In this document: piece by piece, positions 40,052 through 49,680 of the stretch
Layout of the letters: every line of letters starts with the position of its first letter
Numbering within the stretch: position 1 is the stretch's first letter
Source of the DNA: Solidesulfovibrio magneticus
GTDB lineage: Bacteria; Desulfobacterota; Desulfovibrionia; Desulfovibrionales; Desulfovibrionaceae
Length of the DNA: 64,000 nucleotides
Reading direction: 5' to 3'
NCBI GenBank assembly: GCA_002482565.1
Contig: DLGG01000068.1
Span: forward strand, 1 to 64,000
The notes under the pieces: model-generated
The model's database searches: none
What the model saw: the letters and a program-made list of their open reading frames with translations, nothing else
What the model was told of the DNA's origin: nothing
Program-made: the position numbers and the translations under genes

Positions 40052-41854
40052 GTGGACAGGCTGCCGGATTTCCGGCGCATGGCCGACCGTCTGGCCGCCC
40101 TGTGTCGGCTGCCCCTGGCCCGGGGCGGCCGCGTCGCGCCGGGTCAAGCGACGCCCGGCCCGCTACGGCCGTCGCTCCTGGAACCCGTGGCCGAAACCCT
40201 GGCCCTGCCCCTGGCCGCCCTGGAGGACGCCCTGGCCGAAGCCGCCCGGGCCGGCCAAAACCCCTTCAAGCGTCTGGCCGAACTCCACAAGATCGATGCC
40301 GGTCTGGCCGCCTCGGCCCTGGCCGCCAGCCTCGGCCTGCCCTATCTCGAAGCCATCGAGGTCAGCGACGAAGACGCCGAGCGCATCCGCCGGCTGCCCT
40401 TTGGCTATCTCAAGCGCAATCTGGCCGTGCCGGTTTCCCTGGACGGCCGGCAGCTTGTGGCCCTGGCCGATCCCTTCGCGCCGGAGCTGGCCGACGACCT
40501 GCGCCGGCTGCTCGGCCAGCCCGATCTCGACGTGGCCCTGGCCCTGCCCGAGACCATCGTCTCGGCCATCAACCACGCCCATGGCGAGGCCGATGGTGAG
40601 CGCGACCCCAGGCTCGACAACCTGAGCCTGGACGATTTCATGGGGCCGCCGCCGGAGAACATGTCCACCGAGGACCTCCTGGACGAGACCAGCAACGCCC
40701 CGGTCATCCGGCTGGTCAACCAGCTCCTGGCCCAGGCCGTGCGCGACCTGTGCAGCGACATCCACATTGAGCCTTACCAAAATTCGCTCAAGATCCGCTT
40801 TCGCCTCGACGGCGTGCTCTACGACATCAAGACCCTGGACAAGCGCTGGCATCCGCCGGTCGTGTCCCACGTCAAGATCCGCTCCAAGCTCGACATCGCC
40901 GAACGCCGCCTGCCCCAGGACGGCAGCTTCGACATCCGCCTTGGCAACCGCAACGTGGACATCCGGGTGTCGGTGTTTCCCACCAAGTTCGGCGAACGGC
41001 TCGTGCTGCGGCTGCTGGAAAAAAACAGCCGCATCTTAAGTCTTGGCGAACTGGGACTATCCCCCGGGCATTTCGAGGAGTTGAGCAACCTGGCCCGGCT
41101 CCCCCACGGCATCATCCTGGTCACCGGCCCCACCGGCTCGGGCAAGTCCACCACCCTGTACGCGCTCATTAACCACATCAATTCCACGGACAAGAACATC
41201 CTCACCATCGAGGACCCGGTGGAATATCAGATCGAAGGCGTGGGCCAGATGCAGGTCAACGCCAAGATCGACCTGACCTTTGCCGGCGGGCTGCGCTCCA
41301 TCCTGCGCCAGGACCCCGACGTCATCTTAGTCGGCGAAATCCGCGACGCCGAAACGGCCCAAATCGCCTGCCAGGCGGCGCTCACCGGCCACCTCGTCTT
41401 TTCGACGCTGCACACCAACGACGCCGCCTCGGCCGTCACCCGCATGGTGGACATGGGCATCGAGCCCTACATGGTCTGCTCGGTGGTGCGGGCCCTTGTG
41501 GCCCAGCGCCTGGTGCGGGTTCTGTGTCCGCGCTGCAAGGAAGCCTTCGTGCCCGCCGAAGAAGACCTGCTGCCCTTCGGCCCCGGCGTGGCCGCCCTGG
41601 CCGGAAAGACCATCTGCCGGGCCGTGGGCTGTCCCCAGTGCATGGGAACCGGGTATCGCGGCCGCACCTCCATCCACGAACTCCTGGTCATCGACGAGCC
41701 CATGGCCGAGCTGATCCTGCACAACGCCGAGGCCGGCCGCATCCGCGCGGCGGCCGTAGCCGCCGGCATGGCCACCCTGCGCCAGGACGGCATGAACAAA
41801 ATCCTGCGGCATATCACGACCATGGAAGAGGTCATCCGGGCCACGGTGGTCTGA
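40052..41854 (+). CDS. gspE: Type II secretion system ATPase GspE
   Basis: 600-residue cytoplasmic secretion ATPase energising pseudopilus assembly. An N-terminal T2SSE_N domain is followed by Walker A GPTGSGKSTTLYAL (Lys about 365), Asp box IEDPVEYQIEGVGQMQVN, Walker B RQDPDVILVGEIRD and His box HLVFSTLHTND. A CPRCKEAF...CPQCMG four-cysteine zinc motif is present as in most GspE. The start is GTG two bases after gspD; an in-frame ATG at 40079 is an alternative. It is separated from the remaining gsp genes by an efflux/regulator block. Confidence 0.96.
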   Translation: MDRLPDFRRMADRLAALCRLPLARGGRVAPGQATPGPLRPSLLEPVAETLALPLAALEDALAEAARAGQNPFKRLAELHKIDAGLAASALAASLGLPYLEAIEVSDEDAERIRRLPFGYLKRNLAVPVSLDGRQLVALADPFAPELADDLRRLLGQPDLDVALALPETIVSAINHAHGEADGERDPRLDNLSLDDFMGPPPENMSTEDLLDETSNAPVIRLVNQLLAQAVRDLCSDIHIEPYQNSLKIRFRLDGVLYDIKTLDKRWHPPVVSHVKIRSKLDIAERRLPQDGSFDIRLGNRNVDIRVSVFPTKFGERLVLRLLEKNSRILSLGELGLSPGHFEELSNLARLPHGIILVTGPTGSGKSTTLYALINHINSTDKNILTIEDPVEYQIEGVGQMQVNAKIDLTFAGGLRSILRQDPDVILVGEIRDAETAQIACQAALTGHLVFSTLHTNDAASAVTRMVDMGIEPYMVCSVVRALVAQRLVRVLCPRCKEAFVPAEEDLLPFGPGVAALAGKTICRAVGCPQCMGTGYRGRTSIHELLVIDEPMAELILHNAEAGRIRAAAVAAGMATLRQDGMNKILRHITTMEEVIRATVV

Positions 41855-41866
41855 GGGCGCAGCCTC

Positions 41867-41948
41867 TTGACAGGGGCATGGCGTCGATATATGTCCGCCC
41901 ATCCCGTTTCGGGATTGGTCTTGACAGCTTGTGAACCGGTGTTAACTT
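41867..41948 (+). promoter_or_regulatory. Tandem promoter-like elements before tetR
   Basis: Two TTGACA boxes lie before the gene. The first (41867) is followed by TATATG at 41888. The second (41921-41926) has a 16-base spacer and TAACTT at 41943-41948. The second -10 ends six bases before the ATG, so transcription would begin at or about the start codon. Confidence 0.6.
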
Positions 41949-41954
41949 CCCCCC

Positions 41955-42548
41955 ATGGCTGAACGTCTGGAATCCCCCCTGCGCCGCGAACAGATCGCCG
42001 AAGCCGCCCTGGACATTGTCGTGCGCCAGGGTATCGGCGCCGTGACCGTGCGCCGCGTGGCCGAAGCCGTGGGCATCTCGGCCGCCGCGCTGTATCGCCA
42101 CTACAAAAGCAAGGTCGACATCCTGGCCGCCGTCATGCACGAGCACCAGGAGTTCTTCATGGCCACGGTACGCACGGCCAAGGCCGAGTCGACGAGCCCG
42201 CTGGACGCGATCCGTCGGCTGTACCACTCTTCCATGGTCATGGTCAGCCGCTATTGCGCCTTGCCCGTCGTCTTTTTATCCGACGTGTTGTGGTTCGAGG
42301 AACCGGAATTGCGCGCCCTCAAACTGCAACACCACAAAATGCTGCGGGAAATAGTCGTCGAATTGATTATCGCAGGGCAGCAGGCCGGCGAAATCCGCAC
42401 CGATCTGCGCCCGGAAGAAATCGTGATCCATTTTCTCGGGCTCATCGCCATGCCGGCGCTTATCCAGGCCCGCACGCCGGAAGATCTGGACATGCCCCGC
42501 CAGATCACGGCCAACTGGGAGTTGTTCGCCCATGCCGTTGCTCCATGA
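41955..42548 (+). CDS. TetR/AcrR family transcriptional regulator
   Basis: 197 residues with an N-terminal TetR helix-turn-helix (IAEAALDIVVRQGIGAVTVRRVAEAVGISAAALYRHYKSK, residues about 14-53) and a larger C-terminal ligand-binding domain rich in His/Met. No ribosome site precedes the ATG, which lies in CCCCCC; the near -10 box suggests a leaderless transcript. It starts a block containing an esterase, an RND efflux pair and a marR gene inserted among type II secretion genes. It probably controls the efflux genes; the ligand is unknown. Confidence 0.9.
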   Translation: MAERLESPLRREQIAEAALDIVVRQGIGAVTVRRVAEAVGISAAALYRHYKSKVDILAAVMHEHQEFFMATVRTAKAESTSPLDAIRRLYHSSMVMVSRYCALPVVFLSDVLWFEEPELRALKLQHHKMLREIVVELIIAGQQAGEIRTDLRPEEIVIHFLGLIAMPALIQARTPEDLDMPRQITANWELFAHAVAP

Positions 42549-42591
42549 TTTTTTTCGCCCTCGAAGTGAACACGCGTTAACGCCCCAGGCC

Positions 42592-43545
42592 ATGCCGTTC
42601 CATCGTCTGACCCTGGGTCTTGCGGGCCTGGCCGCCCTGGCCGTGCTGGGCGGGCGGGTCGTCTCTCACGACGCCGCGCCGACTCCGGCCCGCCGCTCCC
42701 CGGCCGCCGTCCAGGACCGCTATGCCGGACGGCTGCCTGATCTGCCGGAAACCGGGGAACTGGTCGTCTACGCCGGCGCGCCCGGCGAGCCGGCCTTGGA
42801 CTGCGCCACCCTGCGCCAGGGCCGGACCATGGTCGCCCTGGTCTTTGGCCAGTCCAATGCCTCCAACACCGTGGACCCAGGCTACGAATCCGGCCGGCCG
42901 GTCTACGCCTTTGCCGACGGCGTGTGCACCAAGGCCCGCGACGCCCTGCCCGGGGCCACCGGAACCAAGGGCAGCTCCTGGCCGCGCCTGGGGGACAAGC
43001 TCATTGCCGGCGGCTTCTACGACACCGTCATTTTCGCCAACATCGCCCGGGGCGGCTCCTCCATTCTCGAATGGGGGCCGGGCGGCCGCCACAACGCCGT
43101 GCTCCTGGCCTCCCTGGATGCCCTGGCCAAGGCCGGGCTGCCGCCCACCCACGTGCTGCTCCACCAGGGCGAGGCCGACTGCGCCCTGGGCGTGGCCGCG
43201 CCAGACTACGCCGACATGCTCGCCGCCGTCATCGACCAGATTCGAAGCAAGGTCGGGCCGGAAACCGATGTCCTCGTGGCCCGGACCTCCCAGTATTTCG
43301 ACCTGGTCTGCGGCAACGCGGCCAACCCGGCCTGCTACAAGACCTGCCCGGCCCTGACCCAGGCACAAACCGCCGCGGCCGACCCGCAGCGCCATGTCCT
43401 GTCCGGCCCGGACACCGACCGCCTCGTGCCCTACTCCGACCGCAACGACGGCTACCATTTCACGGCCCAGGCCGCCGACCGCTTCGCCGAGGCCTGGCTG
43501 CCTCTGCTCGCCCGAAGCGAGGCCGCCCCAAGCCGCCTGCAATGA
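42592..43545 (+). CDS. SGNH/CE6-like esterase (sialate O-acetylesterase family)
   Basis: 317 residues. A hydrophobic N-terminal segment (LGLAGLAALAVLGG) suggests export or anchoring. Esterase motifs of the SASA/CE6 family are VFGQSNASN with the nucleophile Ser, LLHQGEADC and RNDGYHFT with the catalytic His. It probably removes acyl groups from a carbohydrate in the periplasm. The start is the second in-frame ATG, chosen to leave a clean leader; the upstream ATG at 42532 lies inside tetR. It lies between tetR and the efflux adaptor, so it may share their control. Confidence 0.78.
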   Translation: MPFHRLTLGLAGLAALAVLGGRVVSHDAAPTPARRSPAAVQDRYAGRLPDLPETGELVVYAGAPGEPALDCATLRQGRTMVALVFGQSNASNTVDPGYESGRPVYAFADGVCTKARDALPGATGTKGSSWPRLGDKLIAGGFYDTVIFANIARGGSSILEWGPGGRHNAVLLASLDALAKAGLPPTHVLLHQGEADCALGVAAPDYADMLAAVIDQIRSKVGPETDVLVARTSQYFDLVCGNAANPACYKTCPALTQAQTAAADPQRHVLSGPDTDRLVPYSDRNDGYHFTAQAADRFAEAWLPLLARSEAAPSRLQ

Positions 43546-43615
43546 ACCCGCAACCCTTTTCGCCCGCAACCGGCCGTCGCCATGAGCGCGAGGGCCGCCT
43601 GTCCCGGAGGGAATC

Positions 43616-44884
43616 ATGACCGTTTCCATTTTCGCCAAGGCCGCGCGCGCAACCGTCGCCATGTGCCTGCCTTTTGCCCTGGCCGCCGCCCTGTCCGGCT
43701 GCGCCACCGACAGCTCGGGCCAGGAAAACGCCGCCGCGCCGCCGCCGCCCGAAGTCGTGGCCTACGCCGTCAAGCAGGCCGACATTCCCCTGGAAATGGC
43801 CTTCATGGGCCAGACCGCCGGTTCCCGCGAGGTCGAGGTCCGGGCCAGGGTCGGCGGCATCCTGCTTCGCCGCGACTATGAGGAAGGCTCGCGGGTGCGC
43901 CAGGGCCAGCTCATGTTCGAGATCGACCCCGCTCCCTACCAGGCCGCCCTGGAACAGGCCAAGGGCGCCCTGGCCCAGGCCGAGGCCAGCCTGGCCCAGT
44001 CCAAGCGCGACGCCGAGCGCATGGACAAGCTGTTCAAGGGCGACGTGGTGGCCCGCAAGGACTTCGACGACGCCAGGACCCTGGTGGAAACCGGGACCGC
44101 CGCCGTGGACGCGGCCAAGGGCAAGGTCCGCGAGGCTTCGCTCAATCTGGAATGGACCAAGGTCACGGCCCCCATCTCCGGCATGACCAGCAAGGAGACC
44201 CGCTCCGAGGGCAGCCTCGTCACCACCGGCTCCGACGGCAGCCTGCTCACCACCATGTCCCGGGTCGATCCCATCTACGTGAACTTCTCCATGTCCGGCC
44301 AGGAGATGATGAAGATCCGCAAGCTGCGGGCCGAGGGCAAGGTGGTGGTGGACGGCGGCGATTTCGCCGTAGGCCTGACCCTGCCCGACGGGTCGTCCTA
44401 TCCCCTCAAGGGCCGCATCAATTTCACCGACACCCAGGTTGACGCCGCCACCGGCGTGGTCAAGGTCCGGGCCGAGTTCCAGAACCCTGACGGATCGGTG
44501 CTGCCCGGCCAGTTCGTGCGGGTGCGCCTTGAGGGCGCGCGCTTCAAGGACGTGCTCTCCGTGCCCCAGGGCGCGGTGCTCAACACCCAGATGGGGGCCA
44601 TGGTCTGGACTCTTGACGACAAAAACCAAGTCGCCCCGCGCCCGGTGGTCCTCGGCGAGGCCGTGGGCAACGACTATCTCGTGGAGCAAGGCCTTGGGGC
44701 CGGCGAACGCATCATCGCCGAAGGCGTGATCAAGGTGCGCCCCGGCCTGACCGTGCGCGTGCGTGGTGAGGAGCCCAAGCCGGCCCCGCCGGCCGCCGCG
44801 GCCCAGGCCGCTCCGGAAAAGACCCCGGCCGCCGCCCAGAACGGCGAACCCGCCAAGGCCGAGGGCAAGGAGAACCGTTCATGA
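43616..44884 (+). CDS. RND efflux periplasmic adaptor lipoprotein (AcrA-like)
   Basis: 422-residue membrane fusion protein. The signal ends with the lipobox LSGC (Cys about 29), so it is lipid-anchored. A hairpin/lipoyl region (VRARVGGILLRRDYEEGSRV, LMFEIDPAPYQAALEQAKGALAQAEASLAQ) and beta-barrel (GSLVTTGSDGSLLTTMSRVDPIYVNF) match AcrA/MexA. It links the inner membrane pump to an outer membrane channel; no TolC homologue lies nearby. It overlaps the pump gene by four bases (ATGA). The C terminus is Ala/Pro-rich. Confidence 0.95.
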   Translation: MTVSIFAKAARATVAMCLPFALAAALSGCATDSSGQENAAAPPPPEVVAYAVKQADIPLEMAFMGQTAGSREVEVRARVGGILLRRDYEEGSRVRQGQLMFEIDPAPYQAALEQAKGALAQAEASLAQSKRDAERMDKLFKGDVVARKDFDDARTLVETGTAAVDAAKGKVREASLNLEWTKVTAPISGMTSKETRSEGSLVTTGSDGSLLTTMSRVDPIYVNFSMSGQEMMKIRKLRAEGKVVVDGGDFAVGLTLPDGSSYPLKGRINFTDTQVDAATGVVKVRAEFQNPDGSVLPGQFVRVRLEGARFKDVLSVPQGAVLNTQMGAMVWTLDDKNQVAPRPVVLGEAVGNDYLVEQGLGAGERIIAEGVIKVRPGLTVRVRGEEPKPAPPAAAAQAAPEKTPAAAQNGEPAKAEGKENRS

Positions 44885-47800
44885 TTTCACGTTTTTTCCT
44901 GGGCCGCCCGGTCTTTTCCATCGTCATCTCGCTGGTCATCGTGCTGGCGGGTCTGGCGGCCATCAGAAACCTGCCCATCGCCCAGTTCCCGGACATCGTG
45001 CCGCCCGAAGTCAACGTCACGGCCGTCTATCCCGGGGCCAGCCCCGAGGTCATCGCCTCCACCGTGGCCGCCCCCCTGGAGCAGCAGATCAACGGCGTCG
45101 ACAACATGCTCTACATGCGCTCGACGAGCTCCGGCGACGGCACCCTGTCCATCACCGTCACCTTCGCCGTGGGCACCAACCCCGACCAGAATACGATCAA
45201 CGTCAATAACCGCGTCCAGGCGGCCCAGACCACCCTGCCCGAGGAAGTCCGCCGCCAGGGCGTAACCGTCACCAAAAAATCCTCCAACATCCTCCAGATC
45301 GTCGGCTTCGACTCGCCCACCGGCCGCTACGACTCGGTTTTTATCAGCAACTACGTGCTGGTCAACGTCCTGGACGAGTTAAAGCGCCTGCCCGGCGTCG
45401 GCGACGCCTCCATCTTCGGGGCCAAGGACTATTCCATGCGCGTCTGGCTGCGGCCGGACAAGCTGGCCCAGCTCAAGCTCACGCCCGCCGATGTGGCCAA
45501 CGCCATCAGCGAGCAAAACGCCCAGTTCGCGGCCGGCCGCATCGGGGCCGAGCCCACCAAGCCCGAAAGCCCGGTGGCGCTCAATTACATGGTCACCACC
45601 AAGGGCCGGCTTTTAACCCCCGAGGAATTCGGCGACATCATCCTGCGCGCCCAGCCCGACGGGTCGCTTTTGCGCCTGAAGGACGTGGCCCGGGTGGAAC
45701 TCGGAGCCAAGGACTACAGCTCGATTTCCAAACGCAACGGCAGCCCCACGGTCAACATCGGCATCTTCCTGGCTCCCGGAGCCAACGCCCTGGACACGGC
45801 CGAACGCGTCACGAGCAAACTCAAGGAACTCTCGACCCGCTTCCCCGACGGCATGACCTATTCGGTGCCCCTGGACACCACCACTTTCGTGCGCGTCTCC
45901 ATCGAGGAGGTCATCCACACCCTGGTCGAGGCCATGATCCTGGTCTTTCTCGTGGTCTACCTCTTCCTGCAAAACTTCCGGGCAACGCTCATCCCCTGTC
46001 TGGCCGTGCCGGTCTCCATCATCGGCACCTTCGCCGGCATGCAGGCCCTGGGCTTTACCATCAATACGCTGACCCTGTTCGGCATGGTGCTGGCCATCGG
46101 CATCGTCGTGGACGACGCCATCGTGGTGCTCGAAAACGTTGAGCGCATCATGACCAAGGAGAAGCTGCCGCCCAAGGAAGCCACGGCCAAGGCCATGGAA
46201 GAGGTGACCGGACCGGTGGTGGCCATCGTGCTGGTGCTGTGCGCCGTGTTCGTGCCGGTGGCGTTTTTGGGCGGCTTGACCGGCCAGATGTACAAGCAGT
46301 TCGCCATCACCATCGCCGTGTCCGTGGTCATCTCCGGTCTGGTGGCCCTGACCCTGACCCCGGCCTTGTGCGCCTCGCTGCTCAAACCCGGCCACCAGGA
46401 ACCCAACCGGTTTTTCCGGGGCTTTAACCGCCTGTTTGACGCCATCACCGCCGGCTACGGCGCGGGCGTGGCCTTTCTGCTGCGTCGCAGCGCCTTTGCC
46501 ATGCTGCTTTTCGCCGGTTTGTGCCTGGGCACGGGCTGGCTGTTCAAGCAGGTGCCCGGGGGACTGGTCCCGGACGAAGACCAGGGCTATGTCATCGCCG
46601 TCAACATCCTGCCCGACGGCACGTCGCTGCGGGCCACCGAAGGCATCGCCGACGCCATGGACGCGATGAACATGCAGGACCCCTCGGTCAAGGACGTCAT
46701 CGCCATCACCGGCCTTGATCTCTTGAGCTTCACCTACCGCTCCAACTACGGCACCATCTTCATGCCGCTCAAACCCTGGAAGGAACGTCCCGGCGAGGAG
46801 CTGTCCTCGTTTTCCGTGGTCAAGCGCATCTTCGGCCGGGGCATGGCCCTGCCCAAAAGCCTGACCCTGGCCTTCAACCCGCCGGCCATCTCCGGCATGT
46901 CCAACACCGGCGGCTTCGACGCCTACCTGCAAAGCCGCGGCGAGGGCGACGTCAAGGCCCTGGCCGCCATGGCCGACAAGCTCGTGGCCGAGGCCTCCAA
47001 AAACCCGGTGCTCGGCCGGGTGGCCACCACCTTCGGGGCTAACGTGCCCCAGTTGCGCATCGACCTGGACCGCGAAAAGGCCAAGGCCCTGGGCGTGGCC
47101 GTAAGCGACGTCTTCGCCGCCATGCAGGCCACGTTCGGCGCGTATTACGTCAACGACTTCAACAAGTTCGGCCGGACCTTCAAGGTCCAGATCCAGTCCG
47201 AGGCCGATTTCCGCGACCGCCCCGAGGACCTGCGCGACGTGTTCGTGCGCTCCAGCAAGGGCGAGATGATCCCCCTGACCGCCCTGGCCACCATCGAAAA
47301 GTCCACCGGCCCCGAGGTCATGGAACGCTTCAACGTCTTCCCGGCCGCCAAGATCATGGGCCAGCCCGCCCCGGGCCACACCTCGGGCGAGGCCCTGGCC
47401 GCCATGGAGCAGGCCGCGGCCAAGGTGCTGCCGCCGGAATACACCCTGGCCTGGACCGGCTCGGCCTACCAGGAAAAGGCCGCCCAGGGCTCCTCGGCGC
47501 TCATCTTCGCCATGGGCATCGTCATGGTCATCCTCATCCTGGCCGCCCAGTACGAACGCTGGACCCTGCCCTTTGCCGTGGTCATGGCCGTGCCGTTCGC
47601 CCTGTTCGGGGCCATCGCCGCCGTCTACGGCCGGGACCTCAGCAACGACATCTACTTCCAGATCGCCCTGGTGACGCTCATTGGCCTGGCCGCGAAAAAC
47701 GCCATCCTCATCGTGGAGTTCGCGGTGCTGGAGGTCAAGGCCGGCAAAACCCTGGCCGAGGCGGCGCTGTCGGCGGCCAAGCTGCGCTTTCGGCCCATCA

Positions 47801-48030
47801 TCATGACCTCGCTGGCCTTTATCCTCGGCTGTCTGCCTCTGGCCGTGTCCACGGGCGCGGGCGCCAACAGCCGCCACGCCATCGGCACCGGCGTCATCGG
47901 CGGCATGCTCGGGGCCACCATCATCGCGCCGTTTTTCATCCCGGTCTTTTTCAAGCTCATCATGGGTCTTGGAGCCTGGGTGCAACAAGTAACAGGGAAA
48001 CATGTTGCCAAGGAGCAGAAAGCAGACTAA
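44881..48030 (+). CDS. RND family efflux transporter (AcrB-like)
   Basis: 1049-residue inner-membrane proton-driven pump of the HAE1 family. Twelve membrane segments are expected, and the proton-relay aspartates lie in GIVVDDAIVVLENVER (Asp411/412). It starts MISRFFLGRPVFSIVISLVIVLAG, the standard pump N terminus, and ends soon after the last membrane segment. Translationally coupled to the adaptor. A perfect palindrome overlaps its stop codon. Drug or lipid export is likely, substrate unknown. Confidence 0.96.
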   Translation: MISRFFLGRPVFSIVISLVIVLAGLAAIRNLPIAQFPDIVPPEVNVTAVYPGASPEVIASTVAAPLEQQINGVDNMLYMRSTSSGDGTLSITVTFAVGTNPDQNTINVNNRVQAAQTTLPEEVRRQGVTVTKKSSNILQIVGFDSPTGRYDSVFISNYVLVNVLDELKRLPGVGDASIFGAKDYSMRVWLRPDKLAQLKLTPADVANAISEQNAQFAAGRIGAEPTKPESPVALNYMVTTKGRLLTPEEFGDIILRAQPDGSLLRLKDVARVELGAKDYSSISKRNGSPTVNIGIFLAPGANALDTAERVTSKLKELSTRFPDGMTYSVPLDTTTFVRVSIEEVIHTLVEAMILVFLVVYLFLQNFRATLIPCLAVPVSIIGTFAGMQALGFTINTLTLFGMVLAIGIVVDDAIVVLENVERIMTKEKLPPKEATAKAMEEVTGPVVAIVLVLCAVFVPVAFLGGLTGQMYKQFAITIAVSVVISGLVALTLTPALCASLLKPGHQEPNRFFRGFNRLFDAITAGYGAGVAFLLRRSAFAMLLFAGLCLGTGWLFKQVPGGLVPDEDQGYVIAVNILPDGTSLRATEGIADAMDAMNMQDPSVKDVIAITGLDLLSFTYRSNYGTIFMPLKPWKERPGEELSSFSVVKRIFGRGMALPKSLTLAFNPPAISGMSNTGGFDAYLQSRGEGDVKALAAMADKLVAEASKNPVLGRVATTFGANVPQLRIDLDREKAKALGVAVSDVFAAMQATFGAYYVNDFNKFGRTFKVQIQSEADFRDRPEDLRDVFVRSSKGEMIPLTALATIEKSTGPEVMERFNVFPAAKIMGQPAPGHTSGEALAAMEQAAAKVLPPEYTLAWTGSAYQEKAAQGSSALIFAMGIVMVILILAAQYERWTLPFAVVMAVPFALFGAIAAVYGRDLSNDIYFQIALVTLIGLAAKNAILIVEFAVLEVKAGKTLAEAALSAAKLRFRPIIMTSLAFILGCLPLAVSTGAGANSRHAIGTGVIGGMLGATIIAPFFIPVFFKLIMGLGAWVQQVTGKHVAKEQKAD

Positions 48031-48054
48031 TGGTTTTATAAGTTATAAAACCAT
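48030..48054. promoter_or_regulatory. Perfect AT-rich palindrome between pump and marR
   Basis: 12-base arms (ATGGTTTTATAA and complement) separated by one base, starting at the last base of the pump stop codon and 42 bases before marR. AT-rich in a GC-rich region, of the size and symmetry of MarR operators. No other copy was seen in the window. Confidence 0.65.
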
Positions 48055-48096
48055 GCGCGCGGGAAGTCGCGACGCGCGTCGGAAAAGGAGCACCCC

Positions 48097-48546
48097 ATGG
48101 AATCCTCTCCGTCTGTCGCTGTCCCCGAGCAGGCTTCGGAATCCCTCCCCATTGCCCTCAACGACGTAGCCCGGGCCTGGCGGTCCCGGTTGGACGAACG
48201 CCTTCGCCCCCTTGGCCTGTCAAGCGCCATGTGGGCTGTCATCCGCCGCCTGGCCATCGGCCAGGCGGCGTTGACCCAACGCGAGCTGGCCGAGGCCGTG
48301 GGCATCGAAGGCCCGACGCTGGTGCGCCTGCTGGACCGGCTGGAACAGCACGGCATCGCCCGGCGCGTGTCCGATCCCCGGGACCGGCGCATCAAGCGGG
48401 TGGAACTGGCCGAACAGGCCAGGCAGAACTGGGACGCCTCCCTGAAGGCCGGCCTGGAACTCAGCAGCGAACTGACGCGCGGCATCCCGTCCAAGGACCT
48501 CGAAACCACGCGCACGGTTTTGCGGACCATGCTCGAACGCCTCTAA
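48097..48546 (+). CDS. MarR family transcriptional regulator
   Basis: 149 residues with a winged-helix core (LTQRELAEAVGIEGPTLVRLLDRLEQHGIARRVSDPRDRRIKRVEL, about residues 60-105) typical of MarR. A strong AAAAGGAG site precedes the ATG. It lies downstream of the RND pump and close to a perfect palindrome, which it may bind. With the TetR gene upstream, the efflux genes are flanked by two local regulators. Confidence 0.92.
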   Translation: MESSPSVAVPEQASESLPIALNDVARAWRSRLDERLRPLGLSSAMWAVIRRLAIGQAALTQRELAEAVGIEGPTLVRLLDRLEQHGIARRVSDPRDRRIKRVELAEQARQNWDASLKAGLELSSELTRGIPSKDLETTRTVLRTMLERL

Positions 48547-48689
48547 AGGCGGCCCAACATCTGCCTTGTCCATCCCGAAGGTTTGGGGCATACTGGCTGC
48601 GAGAACGACGACGTTTTCCAGCTGGTTGCCCCAACCCTTACCAATGCCGGTCGCGCGCAAGCTCCCGTTCCGGACGTCCTCCCCAGCCT

Positions 48690-49655
48690 ATGCCCATCCC
48701 TGCCGCGCCGTCATGCTTACGTCTCGTGCCGCGCCTTGCCTCCGGCTGGCTGCTGGCCGGGCTTTTGCTCGTGTCCCTGGCCGCTGGCTGCGCCCAGAAA
48801 AAGCCGCCGACCCCGGTGCGGCTGGCTCCGGAAACCACAGCCGAATCGCCTGAAAGCGTCATCATGCGCGCCACCCCGGCCATTGCCGCCGGCCAGGCCA
48901 CGCCCACCATCTATCAGGAGCGCGGCGAGGCCTACTACCGTATGGGGCAGTTCGAACTGGCCCAGAAGGATTTCGAACAGGCCCGCAACGCCGGCGGCGG
49001 CGCACAGGCCGCCTACGACCTCGGCGCGGCCGCCTACATGAATCAGGACTACCAAAAGGCCATCAACTACTTCTCCGACGCCATCGCCAAGGACGCCACC
49101 ATGGCCAAGGCCTACAACAATCGCGGCGTGGCTTCCTTTGCCCTGGGCCAGTACGACAAGGCCGGAGCCGATTTCTCCGCCGCCGCCGGGCTTGGCGGCC
49201 AAAGCGCCGCGGCCTCGCTGTTCAACCGGGCCCTGGCCTATCAGGCCCAGAACGAATTCGACCGGGCCCTGGCCGACTACGACCGGGTCATCGGTCTGGA
49301 CCCGTCCCAGACCGCCGCCCGCAACAACAAGGCCGACATTTTCATCACCCTTCGCCGCTACGACGAAGCCCTCGTCGAACTCGACGCGGCCATCCGCCTG
49401 AACTCCGGCGACCCCGACCTGTATTACAACCGCGCCCTGGTCCGGGAAAAACTCGGCAACTATCCCCAGGCCATGGAAGACTACGACCGGGCCGCCAAAC
49501 TGCGTTCCAACTTCGGCCAGGCCTATCGCAACCGGGGCGTGCTGCGCCTGCGCTTGCAGATGACCCGCGAGGGCTGCGCCGATCTCTCCCTGGCCTGCCA
49601 GTTCGGCTACTGCGGCCATCTGGAAAAGGCCAAAAACTTCGGCCTGTGCCAGTAG
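48690..49655 (+). CDS. TPR-repeat lipoprotein
   Basis: 321 residues. A lipoprotein signal with LVSLAAGC is followed by about seven tetratricopeptide repeats (for example YQERGEAYYRMGQFELAQKDFEQARN, AYNNRGVASFALGQYDKAGADF, LFNRALAYQAQNEFDRALADYDRVI). This is an anchored scaffold in the periplasm. It is placed immediately before gspC (25 bases), so it may act as a pilotin-like or assembly partner of the type II system; that role is inferred from position alone. Confidence 0.82.
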   Translation: MPIPAAPSCLRLVPRLASGWLLAGLLLVSLAAGCAQKKPPTPVRLAPETTAESPESVIMRATPAIAAGQATPTIYQERGEAYYRMGQFELAQKDFEQARNAGGGAQAAYDLGAAAYMNQDYQKAINYFSDAIAKDATMAKAYNNRGVASFALGQYDKAGADFSAAAGLGGQSAAASLFNRALAYQAQNEFDRALADYDRVIGLDPSQTAARNNKADIFITLRRYDEALVELDAAIRLNSGDPDLYYNRALVREKLGNYPQAMEDYDRAAKLRSNFGQAYRNRGVLRLRLQMTREGCADLSLACQFGYCGHLEKAKNFGLCQ

Positions 49656-49680
49656 CGGCCGAAGCCGGGGGACAGGCGTC

